64,000 nucleotides of DNA from NCBI GenBank assembly GCA_030248225.1, contig JASANE010028300.1, forward strand, positions 1 to 64,000. The letters run 5' to 3'. Of the stretch, positions 48,166-60,100 are shown piece by piece. Origin of the DNA: Trileptium ribeirensis (Eukaryota; Nematoda; Enoplea; Enoplida; Thoracostomopsidae). The position numbers were made by a program, and so were the translations under genes. The notes beneath the pieces are model-generated. The model did not search any database, was not told the origin of the DNA, and saw only the letters and a list, made by a program, of their open reading frames with translations. Numbering within the stretch: the first letter of the stretch is position 1; each line of letters begins with the position of its first letter.

Positions 48166-50988
48166 AAGTATAAATAGATTGAATCCTAGTTATTTTGAAA
48201 TAAGTTGGTAGGTGGATATTAGCCAAAAGGGGGGTTGTATAGATAATTAAATAGTGATTTGTCGTCTTTCGTTTTTCGGACAGTTGCAGCGTTTTTTTCT
48301 GTTGAGTATTCTGAAGAACGAACTTTCGAGCCGAATAAGGTTTAACAGAGAATAGTTTTATGATCGGATTAAGAAACAGTTTGCTGCGTGCTTTCTACTA
48401 TCGAATTCTGATGGTACTTCAGTGTGTTTCGTTGTTAATATAATCGCTGTAGTTTCTTTATAATAACAGACAAAGTTAGGCAACTCGGCTCCACAATTAC
48501 TTAAACCATTAAAGAACTCGTATTAGGGAAATTAGATAAGATATAGATTTTCTCTTGCATCGAATAACTTTTGAATTTATATAACAGCACCATTTTGTAT
48601 ACAAAACGAATACATTTAAACATTAGTTACGCTAAACTTGAGCTCCATATTCGTACTAGAAATTTATATTGTTTGATAATGTCGTCAAATATCAATTTGT
48701 GTTTGGAATTTAGCATCTTCAGATTATGCTACAATCTTCTATGGCAAGAAGTTAAAGATTTTTTTTTGCTCAATATTAATTTAAGAAAGCATTAATAAAT
48801 ATGAAATTGCAATATAATACAGGCATGATTAAATCAGATGCGCCAAAAGAACTGTGGAATTGTCTTCCTCAAAGAACAGTCATTTTTTAGATTTTGCTAT
48901 CATAGAAAAAGTCGCAAACGGTAAACTTATAACTATGCTTTTAACAGATACATAAAGTGGGGTATCAGTGGCTTAGGGAAAGTCCGACCACCACTGCCCC
49001 AGCTATAACATACCACCACTACCACCACCTAGGACATATGTTGTCAAGGTCCGCAGGGATAGCCGGTTCTCCGGGAGGAGGATCGGGGCATATGCCAGGA
49101 GATTGGAGCGTCGCGAAGAGGGGGTGTGCTGGCGCCTCGCGGTTGGATAACCTCCACTATCCCGAGCATATATGCTCTATGGGCAAGTATGAATGTATAT
49201 ATTACATACACTTTTGTGATATATAATTTGCTGCTAACCAGTTGCATGCTTATGGCACACCCGCCAAACAAGCATCGCAGGCCCTACCACTGTTATAACT
49301 GCACTCCAAGGCTGATATCCTTGAGTGGATATTAACTTTCCCATACGTATTTGGACAATTTTACACAATAACTTACAGTCGGAGAGACAAAAAATGACGC
49401 GGAAAATTCGGTACGGATAATTTTTGATGAGTTTAGATTAATTATTGGCAGTTTATGGCACTTCGGCCATGCCCCATCCAGACCAACCCTATCTGAGGGT
49501 TTTAGTGGGCCGTAACCACGGCCCTGGTGTTATAACAAAGCAGAAACATAATTTTCTGTACCAATCTGTTACCATGCACAAACATAAAATATTGGCACAT
49601 CTCAAATAAATGTATGCCATTTTACAAAGGCTATTCTAATTCTATCATCACTAGTACGGAACAATTCAGCTAAATCTAGGTCCATTTCCACAATATCACC
49701 TTTAAACCACGAAACATAAATAGCACAGCCGTATATCCTTATACACTACAATAATTAAAAGCTTCATTAGACCATCTAATTTCTCCTGACAGAGGTGCGC
49801 CGCTAAGTAGAACAATATGTAATGGTGCTGCAAGGTCTCATGGCATACTACATATACTTTTGAGTTCAAAAACCGGACACACTTGCAAGAGCAACCTTGC
49901 TAAACCTGCCACGGTATAGATTTGTTGCGTGGGATAATTTTGCCAAGGAAACATCATATTAATGCTTTTTATCAAAACCACGTAGCTATTACCGTTCATA
50001 TTGCTCGGAACATTTTGTTAATGTGCATATTAATCGAAAAAGCTTGAATTTGATTGTACAGTTTTTGGCACTTAATTTCAACATCGTCCAATTGAAACTG
50101 CGAGCGAACGATCGGTATTTAGCCTAAGTTATTTGTCGACCAAGTATTACAGGCATAGCACATTGTATAACTTATTTTTTAAGTAAATAAGAATATTTAG
50201 TAAAAACCATTATGAGTGCTTTCACTAAAATCAACCAAGTTACTTCCAAATATACGAGGTCTAGAAAGCACGATTGCTGTTACTAATTTAACTAGAAATT
50301 AAATACTCTGAAACTGGGTGGCTTGCAATAATATATAGAGTCACACAGGAGAGCTGCAAAATTTGGGGACCCCCACCAGCCGCTTTTGGATGAAACTACG
50401 ACTGCCGTAAGCCGGCCCACACGATTTTCCCTAAGTTTTGAGTGTACCCCTACGTTTCAAAACATCGTGCTACGACCCTGAAATCACATAAAGGCTGCTT
50501 TGCTTGTGTTACAAGACAAATATGGCATGTTCGACTATATATAGAATTGTGCACTGTAAACTTCACACAGACATATCCATACTTACTGCACAAGTAACGA
50601 CCATGTCTGAACATTCACACGCTGGATTGGCATATTGAGATAGTTATGACAAAAATATATATTGCTTCAACTATCACTGCACGCCAAATTTAATTTTAAT
50701 CACTATGACACAAGTACATTCGGGATGCAAAAGAAAATAACCGCCAATATAACTTTGACGAGCATAAATGAAATAACTGAAGCTATAGCGTTCTTGGTTA
50801 AGCCTTAGGTATTGCCTAGCATAGTCGACCGATATAAGTCTCAGCTTAAAGATGAAGCTAAGACGAGAATGGTCACCCAGCATCCCTCGCATAAAGATTT
50901 TTTGTTTTCCAACAATAAATTACATACGACACTTTAAGCTGGAATGGGGTTTAAAATTACAAAGCATAAATATAATTTCACATAAAAG
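48166..50988. other. Region between NADAR-SGNH relic and the calbindin gene
   Basis: GC-richer patches at about 48960-49170, 49460-49540 and 50350-50470 stand out from the AT-rich background and look like old transposon pieces. No paired ends or domains seen. Confidence 0.4.
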
Positions 50989-51120
50989 TTATTTTTGAAA
51001 TTGTTGAAAATTAACAAATAGCATCGTTAGTTCATTTCTTGTTATCTTTCCATCGCCATTGAGGTCACATGAAGTCATTAAAATATTGAAAAAGTGAGCC
51101 AAGTCATCGGTTGTGAAAGA
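50989..51120 (-). CDS. Calbindin last exon (EF6 and stop)
   Basis: 43 codons plus [20 protein letters not shown], then the loop [12 protein letters not shown] with all ligand positions suited to calcium, then [13 protein letters not shown]. Acceptor TTTTAG. EF6 is degenerate in insect Calbindin-32 and in vertebrate relatives as I recall them, but not here. Confidence 0.93.
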   Translation of the reverse strand, partial: SFTTDDLAHFFNILMTSCDLNGDGKITRNELTMLFVNFQQFQK

Positions 51121-54100
51121 CTAAAATATTAGAAACGAACCAATATACATTAATTAAAATATTAATTTGAAAAGAAAAGAAATAAAATATAAATTAAATA
51201 AACAAATCAAATAAATTGAAAATTAATAAAATATAAATTTAACATTCGATTATACAAAGCGTCTACAAGTCAGCGTTATATATTTAAAAATCTATTATAC
51301 AAAATCTATTATACCAACTACCGTCACATGAGTAAACTTTACCACACAATGCGTAATTTATTAACCATGAAATTATGTGGCTTAAACCATGAAAGACTCG
51401 GTATTCCTACAAAACACAGCTGAGTATGCTTATGCCAATGCTGTTGGTTCTACGGCTTCTATGAAATCCCCGAGCCTGTCTGAGTTTATATTATTATACA
51501 AAAATACTTAAATTTTTATCTTTTACGAGATTTGGAGTACTATGGCCATTTGTATTATAGTTACTTTCAGATTGAAAGCTATCTTCCGCAACAACAAAGG
51601 ATATTTCATGGCTAACTATTTAAATACTTGTAAGAATGCCTAAGTAGGTCCCTCCATTCACACATTGGTATAGGGATTCCTGATTAAATAGCATGTGCCT
51701 TGTAAGAGTTTAAGCATATTAGTTCGTTCATTAAAGTATCAGTACGTCCTGTAGGAGTTCAAAATATAATAGTAAACTTTAGTCTGGTTTTATATTAAAA
51801 TATACTCCGTAATGAAAAAGAGTGTGAAACCACGAATTACACACATTAATTCAGCTAAGATGTTGAACACATTGAAAATGCTAGATAAGTTTGTCTAAGC
51901 AAATTTTGAGCAGATTTTGGGATGAATCATCAACCACTTATTGTTGTGAGTCTATAGGAGATTAGTTACCTTATTACTACAGTTATATTAACTAAGAGTA
52001 CTATAAATGTTCTCTAAGCTTTACCAAAAATTACAAACACATTACCAAGTTACATATGATGGCGGCAATATTTAGCTTTATTGTGTACCAAAATAAAAGC
52101 ACTGAGTCCTTTAAGCCTTTCAAAGAAAGCTATGCATATCATCTTATGTTATGGTATTGCTGTTTTCAAACTAAGGCCCTCAACGTTGCCAAAAGATTTG
52201 CCAAATCATTACACTCATTAGCAGGTTGCGGATGATGTTGAAATTTCGGTTCAGTTCGACGGAAATAGTAGATTATGCAAACGTAGATTCACAAAAACTG
52301 GGTATATATACAATATTTATATTTGGATATGAGTATCGTCAACTGCATCCAATTGAAATAAAATTAGGATCATCTTTTCTGCGTCAGAATTACGCTATTT
52401 ATTCTAAACGCAATTGCAAAGCATAACCACTTTTCCAATTTATACTGAAATATATATGTTATATTGCTAATTTTTATGAGCATTTTATATGACGTAGCAT
52501 TTAAGCATTTGCCACAGTTTGATAATGAGCCTTGGCTGACACTATTTCTTCTTACCAATCAAAAGAGCTTGTGTATATTTCCGTCTGGATCAACAATACT
52601 TTCTCAGAATTAATGTTTGACATATTTATCTAAACCCAAGGATACCAAATTTTAATCTTATTAGCACATAAACAATAGCCATATGATTCGCGCTTACCGG
52701 CTTCATCATTTCAAGCAAATCTTTCACCAAGCCTTTCAATTCGTCACCCTCTAACTCACCGCTGCTGTCCTAAAATAGGTATATAACTCAATTGAAAATT
52801 TTAACACTATTTATGACGTAATATCACATTCCAAATCAATCTTTGCTTAAGTTTCACACGTCAATATTTTGATAAAATTATGAAGCAATCATTTCCGAGA
52901 CATAAGCGTTATTACTTACCAGCCATAAGAATCCATAATTTTTGCAAGAAATTTAAAACATTACACAAACTAGGAATGGTTTCATAATGAGTCGTTCAGT
53001 TAGAAAATTATAATTTCTGCAGTTTGATTCATATCGTTCTGTCCTTCATTGCTCATCTTATCCTGCTTAACAATCAATATAGCTACATATTATTATCGCA
53101 AGCAGAAAATATGATGTTACAAATTGCACCGTGGCGCAAAACTTAACATATTTCGCAACAATTTAAAACCTTTAATTATTATCTAATTTCTATTTGCAAG
53201 GGGATGATAAAGTCATACACTCCGCTAAGCATAACATTAAATGTCCGAGGGTAGATTAATCTTTTATTTTATGCTAAAAGCTCTACTGTTATACACCGAA
53301 TTTGGATGTACCGTAGTGTTTATGCCAACAAAAATGAACTTCGGTAGTCATAACTCCTCAGAATTTGCCATTACCCATCTGTATTTCTTGCAGTTTCTTC
53401 AGGTTTTTAACTTATTTCAGTATCTATTACTGTGTCTATATAGTTTTTAATAACTAATGAGATGATAATAATTTCTACTCTGTTATATTCAAGATATAAA
53501 CCTGACTTTCGGTAAACTACTCTTTGCTACTTACAAAAATATTTCTCCGACTTTGCGCTCTACACAACAATATAGCCTAGCCATATTAAATGCATCATGC
53601 CTAATTGAATGTAAAGATCATCCAATTAGCTTGGGTTTAATATCAGCATCGGGCTTACGCTAGGTCTTGGCTTTAGACTTGCTATTATTTGAGAACGTGT
53701 GTGTGGGTGGTGAGTAAGAAAGTAGAAGAAAATTCTTATAATCACCAATATCCATGTATTTATTGCAACTTTTCATACTGAATGTAAATTGACCAGATTT
53801 TTTCGCTGTATATTATTGAACCCGATAAAAATCTTGACGATATATTTTCGAAATCTTAAAAGTCCATCAACGCTTTGAAGATTAAACCATGAAAGCAAAT
53901 TTAATGAAATTTGATTGAAATGGACATTACCATCTTGACATGTGTCCGAAACCAATGCTATATATGCAAAAGTGGTCATTTTCAGACTAGAGTTGGGCTA
54001 AATCTGGAAGGAGTCCTACGTTTAAAATTTATGATCTGCTGCATTCGAGAGTCGAATCAAATCTGTTAAGAAAAAGCTGTTAGCTGTGAAATCTACTTTT

Positions 54101-57100
54101 AAATGTTACATTAGTCAATTGAAAGCTTGAGATTTCAAATGTAACCAACGTTATAACCGATTTTCAATTTCTAAACATCTGATTCAATCTTAATTGTTGC
54201 ATCTCTTGTAGACTCCGTCATCCACATAAGTGGAATTTACAGCGGAGAAAGACTGCAAATAAGTGTATGCAAACGCAACACAATAAAAACCTATCGATAA
54301 AACAAGAACACTAGTGGATCGCCTAAGTTTAGCCGAAAGTTTCCCACTTAAGACAACTAAATGAGTTCGACATGAACAATATACTGTAGATATAGCAAAC
54401 GCGAGCGTAACTATATGAGACGTTCATTTGATGATAATCGTTTTCATGATGGCGATTCCTCGAAATCGCACCAGAACCTTTTTATATATTTTATCATTAA
54501 TACTCAGCGTTCTCAAAAGTTTAATATAGTGAAAACACCGATTCACGTCGCAATAAAACGGTAATCACAAACCTTATCGTAAGAATCAAAAACCTTTTCC
54601 ACTTCGTACGGACTCACTGCAGTTGCACCCTGAAATTGTGTATCGAATAAAAATGTAAATTGTCACTGTCACACAGCATTTAAATACTGCAACAAAAATG
54701 TATTGTAGAGTCTCATTAACGCCGCTATCACAGATTTAAATGGTAGCATAACATATATATTAAAAGCGTGCGTATGAATATCTAATTACAGGTTGTTAGT
54801 AATGTTCCAAATCACTTGCAGCATAAGCTACAAACCGTGAAATCAAAACTATGTTCTGCGTGTTCGATTATGTTGCTTTTACTAGTTTTATACTAGCGCT
54901 CTCACAGTCGTTTTGCTCGACATAACCGGGCGTACAAACTTTTGAATTCACGGTTGGAGTTGTAACATAATATATATAATATAAAACTATGCTATAACTC
55001 TGTTAAAAGTTAGATGAAGCACGTATTTCTGTACTTTTTCATAGTTGTATGCGTGGAAGCGCAGCTTTCAGGTTCTAGGTATCGCAAGTCATTTGAACTG
55101 GTCACAACCGCGCGAACAAATTTCTGAAAGTATGGTGAGTCACGCATGGAAATCTTACTTATAAGATGCCATAGCTTAAATAGTATGCTGTATCTCAAAT
55201 TGTCTATACTAAACCTATCAGCACGAACTATTCCATTCAAACCAACTGTACGTAGATATCGCCTTAGTGAAAACATCCTCCGGGATATGTCTATCTGTCG
55301 CTGTTAATCAATTAGATGCCGCCTCCTTTCTCACCTGCTGATAGCTATACACTAAATGCCAAATAATAATTTTAGCATTTACAAATGTGCAATTAGATAT
55401 TCTTGACAATTTGGGACATTTCACGCGTGCACCGCCTGTGTGTAAATCGCGCTGGTTTTCAGATATAAGTTAATAACAAATATTTTAAAAGTCAAAATAA
55501 ATAATACATATTATAATTGAAATTTCAAACATTCAGCGAAATCATTATTGCTATTGGGTATTTATGCTATCATAGCTGGTTCAAACATACAATTCTTTGC
55601 AATTGTATAATGTTCACTGTATCATATCATATTCAATGTTTTGTATCATATTTTCAACGCAGCTGTTCTGTTTGCCTTTTGTTACAACATTCATTGCACT
55701 GCAATACTCATTTGTTGTCATGAAATGGTTTCACAAATTTAAATACGATAGTTCGCATAACAAAGAAAATTGGTGTTCATTAGTATCAGATTCTTCTGAA
55801 GACAAATTGAAAAAACAGTTCGGATATTCCGTGTAATTGCTGCTGCCGAAACTTGAAGTATATAACTTGAAGATTCAACGTAAGTGTTGTTTTTCTGGTA
55901 GAAACACAAATCTCAAAATACTGATTGCCATTTTCAAAAATCTGTAATATCTAATGGATTTTGAAAGCACTAGGACCTCTAGTATTGCATACAATACAAT
56001 AAGGAATGCGCCAGTAAAAGCGAACCTATTTTGCAATAATTTATATCCCAGTACATCGAATAGATATATGCCTGTTGATAAGCGCAATCTGTGGAAAGTA
56101 ACTGAACATAAACACTTTACATGATACTAAGTCGTACAACACTTAGTGTGTACAAGATCATATATATATATATATATATAAACCGTCAAACAGCTCACAT
56201 ATGGTGTATACGGTATTATAATTTTATAATTAAATATGTGACAGGATTAAAAAATCTACAAACGCTGCTACAGGTACTTAAATCATAAGTGGAGATGTGC
56301 TTGTAACCTTATTCAAGCAATTTAGATCATAAGTGGAGATACGCTTGTAACCTCATTCAAGCAATTTAAATCATAAGTGGAGATGCGCTTGTAACCTCAT
56401 TCAAGCAATTTAGATCATAAGTGGAGATACGCTTGTAACCTCATTCAAGCAATTTAAATCATAAGTGGAGATGCGCTTGTAACCTCATTCAAGCAATTTA
56501 GATCATAAGTGGAGATACGCTTGTAACCTCATTCAAGCAATTTAAATCATAAGTGGAGATGCGCTTGTAACCTCATTCAAGCAATTTAAATCATAAGTGG
56601 AGATACGCTTGTAACCTCATTCAAGCAATTTTTTTATTTTTTCTGTGTTGCTGCCCTGACAACCATCACTTGGTAAGAACAATAGTTTAATATAAAACAC
56701 GAATTGTCTTCACGAACTAAATGTCTGACAGATAACTTGTTGCATTTGTTCTATTAAACAGTAGTTTAGGTTCGCGGTACAAGCTTTTAGAAATTGAATA
56801 CAACAGCTGTGTTACAAATACTAAATCCCGTGATTCATAGTAATATAAGTGCCAAAATTTGCACACTAATCCTGTGTAGAGTTGTAGAGTCAAATCACGA
56901 TGCAGAGCGTGTGGAGCAATCAGGTTGTACTTTTACCTGGCGCAATTAATGCAGTAATGAACATATAAAAATTACTAGTCCTGTACCACTTACCTTCAGA
57001 AACCAGTCCTGTCCCGGTTTAATTTAGATTTACTAAGGTCCTAGACAGTCTAAAATGTGGTAGCGGTAACCGCTAAAGTCGGAAACCATAAGTCGTATTT

Positions 57101-60100
57101 AGACCGGTCTTATTAGAGTCTATTATTATTTATTACTACCATATTAGAGTCAAGCTCAACAGGGTATTTCCCCGCTGACTTGGCAGTGTCGATTCCAACC
57201 GGCCGTGGTCTCGCTAGAAAGTAGATAGGGACAGTAGGAATCTCGTTATCCATTCATGCGCGTTACTAATTATATGATCCTACGCCTCTGTTTTGGCCGA
57301 AGTTTTAAAAACTTGTAAGGAAAATTGGTGGAAGTGGGTAAAATTATCAGGTAAAAATTTGTTTGAGTTAACAAAGATTTAAGTCAAAAACAGGTCTAAT
57401 CACCCTCGCGCACCAGCTATCCGCACTAACCAACTCTGATCCTAAAGCTGAGTGAGTTTGGCACCGATGATTATGATTAATATATAAATGCTCCCATGAT
57501 CATATAAATCCAATTCACTAATTCACTATAAATTTACCTTCAAGAAAGAGTCCTGCATCGTTGCTCGAAGAACATTTTCTTTGACCGGCAATAAACGGGC
57601 CATTTCGCTGAGCTGCAACTTTCCATCTTTATTTTCGTCAAAAATTCTAATCTTAAATTAAACAGTAGTACGTTTACGTGATGACCATGACAGTATCGCA
57701 TCGTTTGACGTCGGGCAATTAACTTAATAGAGAATATAGCTTTTGTAAATGATAAAGCAAATGGTAAAAAGACTATTATAATAAGAGCGAATTACTATTT
57801 AAAAAGACGTAAACTTTCTTTATGAATCAACATATCTATTCATCCACGCAACAGATATCCCTGGCATGACTTGGATATTATATATCTTTCGACTTTCTAG
57901 TAACCTTTGTAAAACTGGATCGTATAAATGAATGGTTTCAACGTCAGGTGTGCAATAGAAATTAATAGATTTTACGCGCGTCTTCTACATCAAAGAAAAA
58001 TTTAATCCATAAAATTCTATTGTGATCTCTTGCGATGCCTCAGCTTTTGTGCTATCAAAAATGGATTGAATCGTTTTACAAAACTACTTTTTTACCTTAA
58101 CAACTATATGCTTCGAATACTAAAGCTCAAACATATCAGTACACTAAGCTAAATTTGAAAAATATGTAAATAACGTGCAAGCGGCAGTGAACAAATGGCA
58201 TTACAGCTAACATGCCCTATATGCGCGCTGCGCGGATCATCAAATCTGAAGAACAAGTTTTTAAAGGTATCTAAATAAAATCGATGTGGTCAGTGTTGCA
58301 TTCGAATTTATCCTAATGGACAGTCAATGATACTAAATAATTTTTTTCATGCGCAAGCATTCTGTTCTAATATCTTGCTGCAATAATTAATACCAGGAAC
58401 CCTTTCACGGAGCCGATAAGTTTTAGAATTAAGTTCCGGGCATTCTGAGGAAATACCAGTAATAATTTTCATAAGATGTATCATTGTTATATATTTAATA
58501 TGACCTGCTAACATTAAATATTACCGATACCACCTATATAGTCTATACTGTAGCGGCATTTATACACAATAAAGCATATGCAAACGTGCTTACAACAGTG
58601 TTAGTGTATGCGTCCAGCTTATCGTCCGCAATTTCTGGACCATCGCTGTTAATTTTCTGCAAAAGATCTTTAAGGAAGCTCTAAAATTGGATAAAATTAA
58701 GCAGTAACCTTTAGAGAATCAACATTTAAGCAAACATATTTCAAACATATTTATGCTGTGCGCAATAATAGGCCTAGAAACGGAGCGAGCGTAGCCAGCG
58801 AAGTTTCCTGAAAATGCCTTCAGTTGGCAAAAAGTTCTCCGTCGGTTCGTCACACACAAGATCGATTGATTTTCGCAAATTTTTTCTTCTACGCTAGGCT
58901 AGCTTTGTATTTCCTACCTAAATTTTCAAAAAACTGACACGAATAGGAGACTTTTAGATTTTAGCCATTTGGCGTCGCCAACATTTTAGGTTGTAACTCT
59001 TCCTACAGTCATCGGATCAACAATGAAGAACACCATACAGAATCCTGTCATCGAGAGCTACAGCTTTTATTACAGCAGCCATTTTTCAGTTATAATACAA
59101 ACTTATAAAAATATCCCAATATTAAAGAAATTTTCCAAAATTTGTACTACGTCAGTTTTTTACTTGTTGGCAGTAAACGATAGGGCTACACTTAAGCCGT
59201 TAAACACCTTGGTTTCATTGTTTTAAGCCAGATTGGGTAGTTTATTCACCCTGCGGGGTGGTATCCTAGGAAAATATGGTAAATTTTGGCACCATATATA
59301 GTCAAATTTTGCCACATTTCCAGTATATTTACGTAGGTCACTAGAATGTATCTATTGCTGATTGCCAGGATTTTCTATTGTTAAATACGATAAAAGCAAC
59401 TACATTTGCTTGGTATTCATCCAACAGGACTAGTCTTAAGGTCGTACAACGCAAAATCACTCTTCAAAGTATAATTTTTTTAAATTTGTGATTTATATAA
59501 AATACCAACGTTTTAGTCTTTTTGTCAGTGGAAGAAAAAATAGAGTTCTTCGGCTTTGAAATGTAATGTGACTATAATGATGGTATTGTTGCCGTTGAAG
59601 TATTGCTGGAGTGTAGTTGCTTTCGCGGGACATTGAACGGGCTCTGTGACCTGAATCTGATACGCCGAGATGGTCACTAAGCGCTAGACAGCCATAGTCC
59701 CTCCGTTTCCCCTCGCTTTCCGAGTTAGTAGCATTATGTATGGACAGCGCATTGGTAATATCAATAATTCCTGTAAGGAAAGTTTTGGAAGTAGCTGCGT
59801 TTTGTGCATTGTAACACAATTTGCCTGTATTAAACTCGTCAAAACACAACAATAGAGAGTTCCATACGCGACCATATTTTGTTTTATTTTATATTTTGAG
59901 CGGGTGATGATCTAAGTAAACACAGAGGCAATGATAGCGGCAACGTGGCTTAGTAAAGTCGATAGATATAAACACATATGTGTTCAAACGGCGGAACGTT
60001 ATCCACTTACTGCTACCTACGGTAAATTTGTACGACCAGTGGATCTGCATATATGAAAAGCCTTTTTACATAACTTTCGCTTGTAGACAATGCCTTTTCG

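Larger units (their letters stand above)
54630..57537 (-). other. Calbindin intron, largest seen
   Basis: Contains an (AT)n run at 56158-56181 and the 44-bp tandem array at 56281-56630. Otherwise no exon or element recognised. Confidence 0.5.

Noticed and set aside
48957..49335. His/Tyr/Gly-rich frames as a secreted or structural protein
   Set aside because: No signal peptide or conserved motif; low-complexity GC-rich patch that looks like repeat debris.
59493..59852. 119-codon minus-strand frame as an extra calbindin exon or nested gene
   Set aside because: No EF-hand residues, no fitting splice sites, and the calbindin exons on both sides already join in phase.
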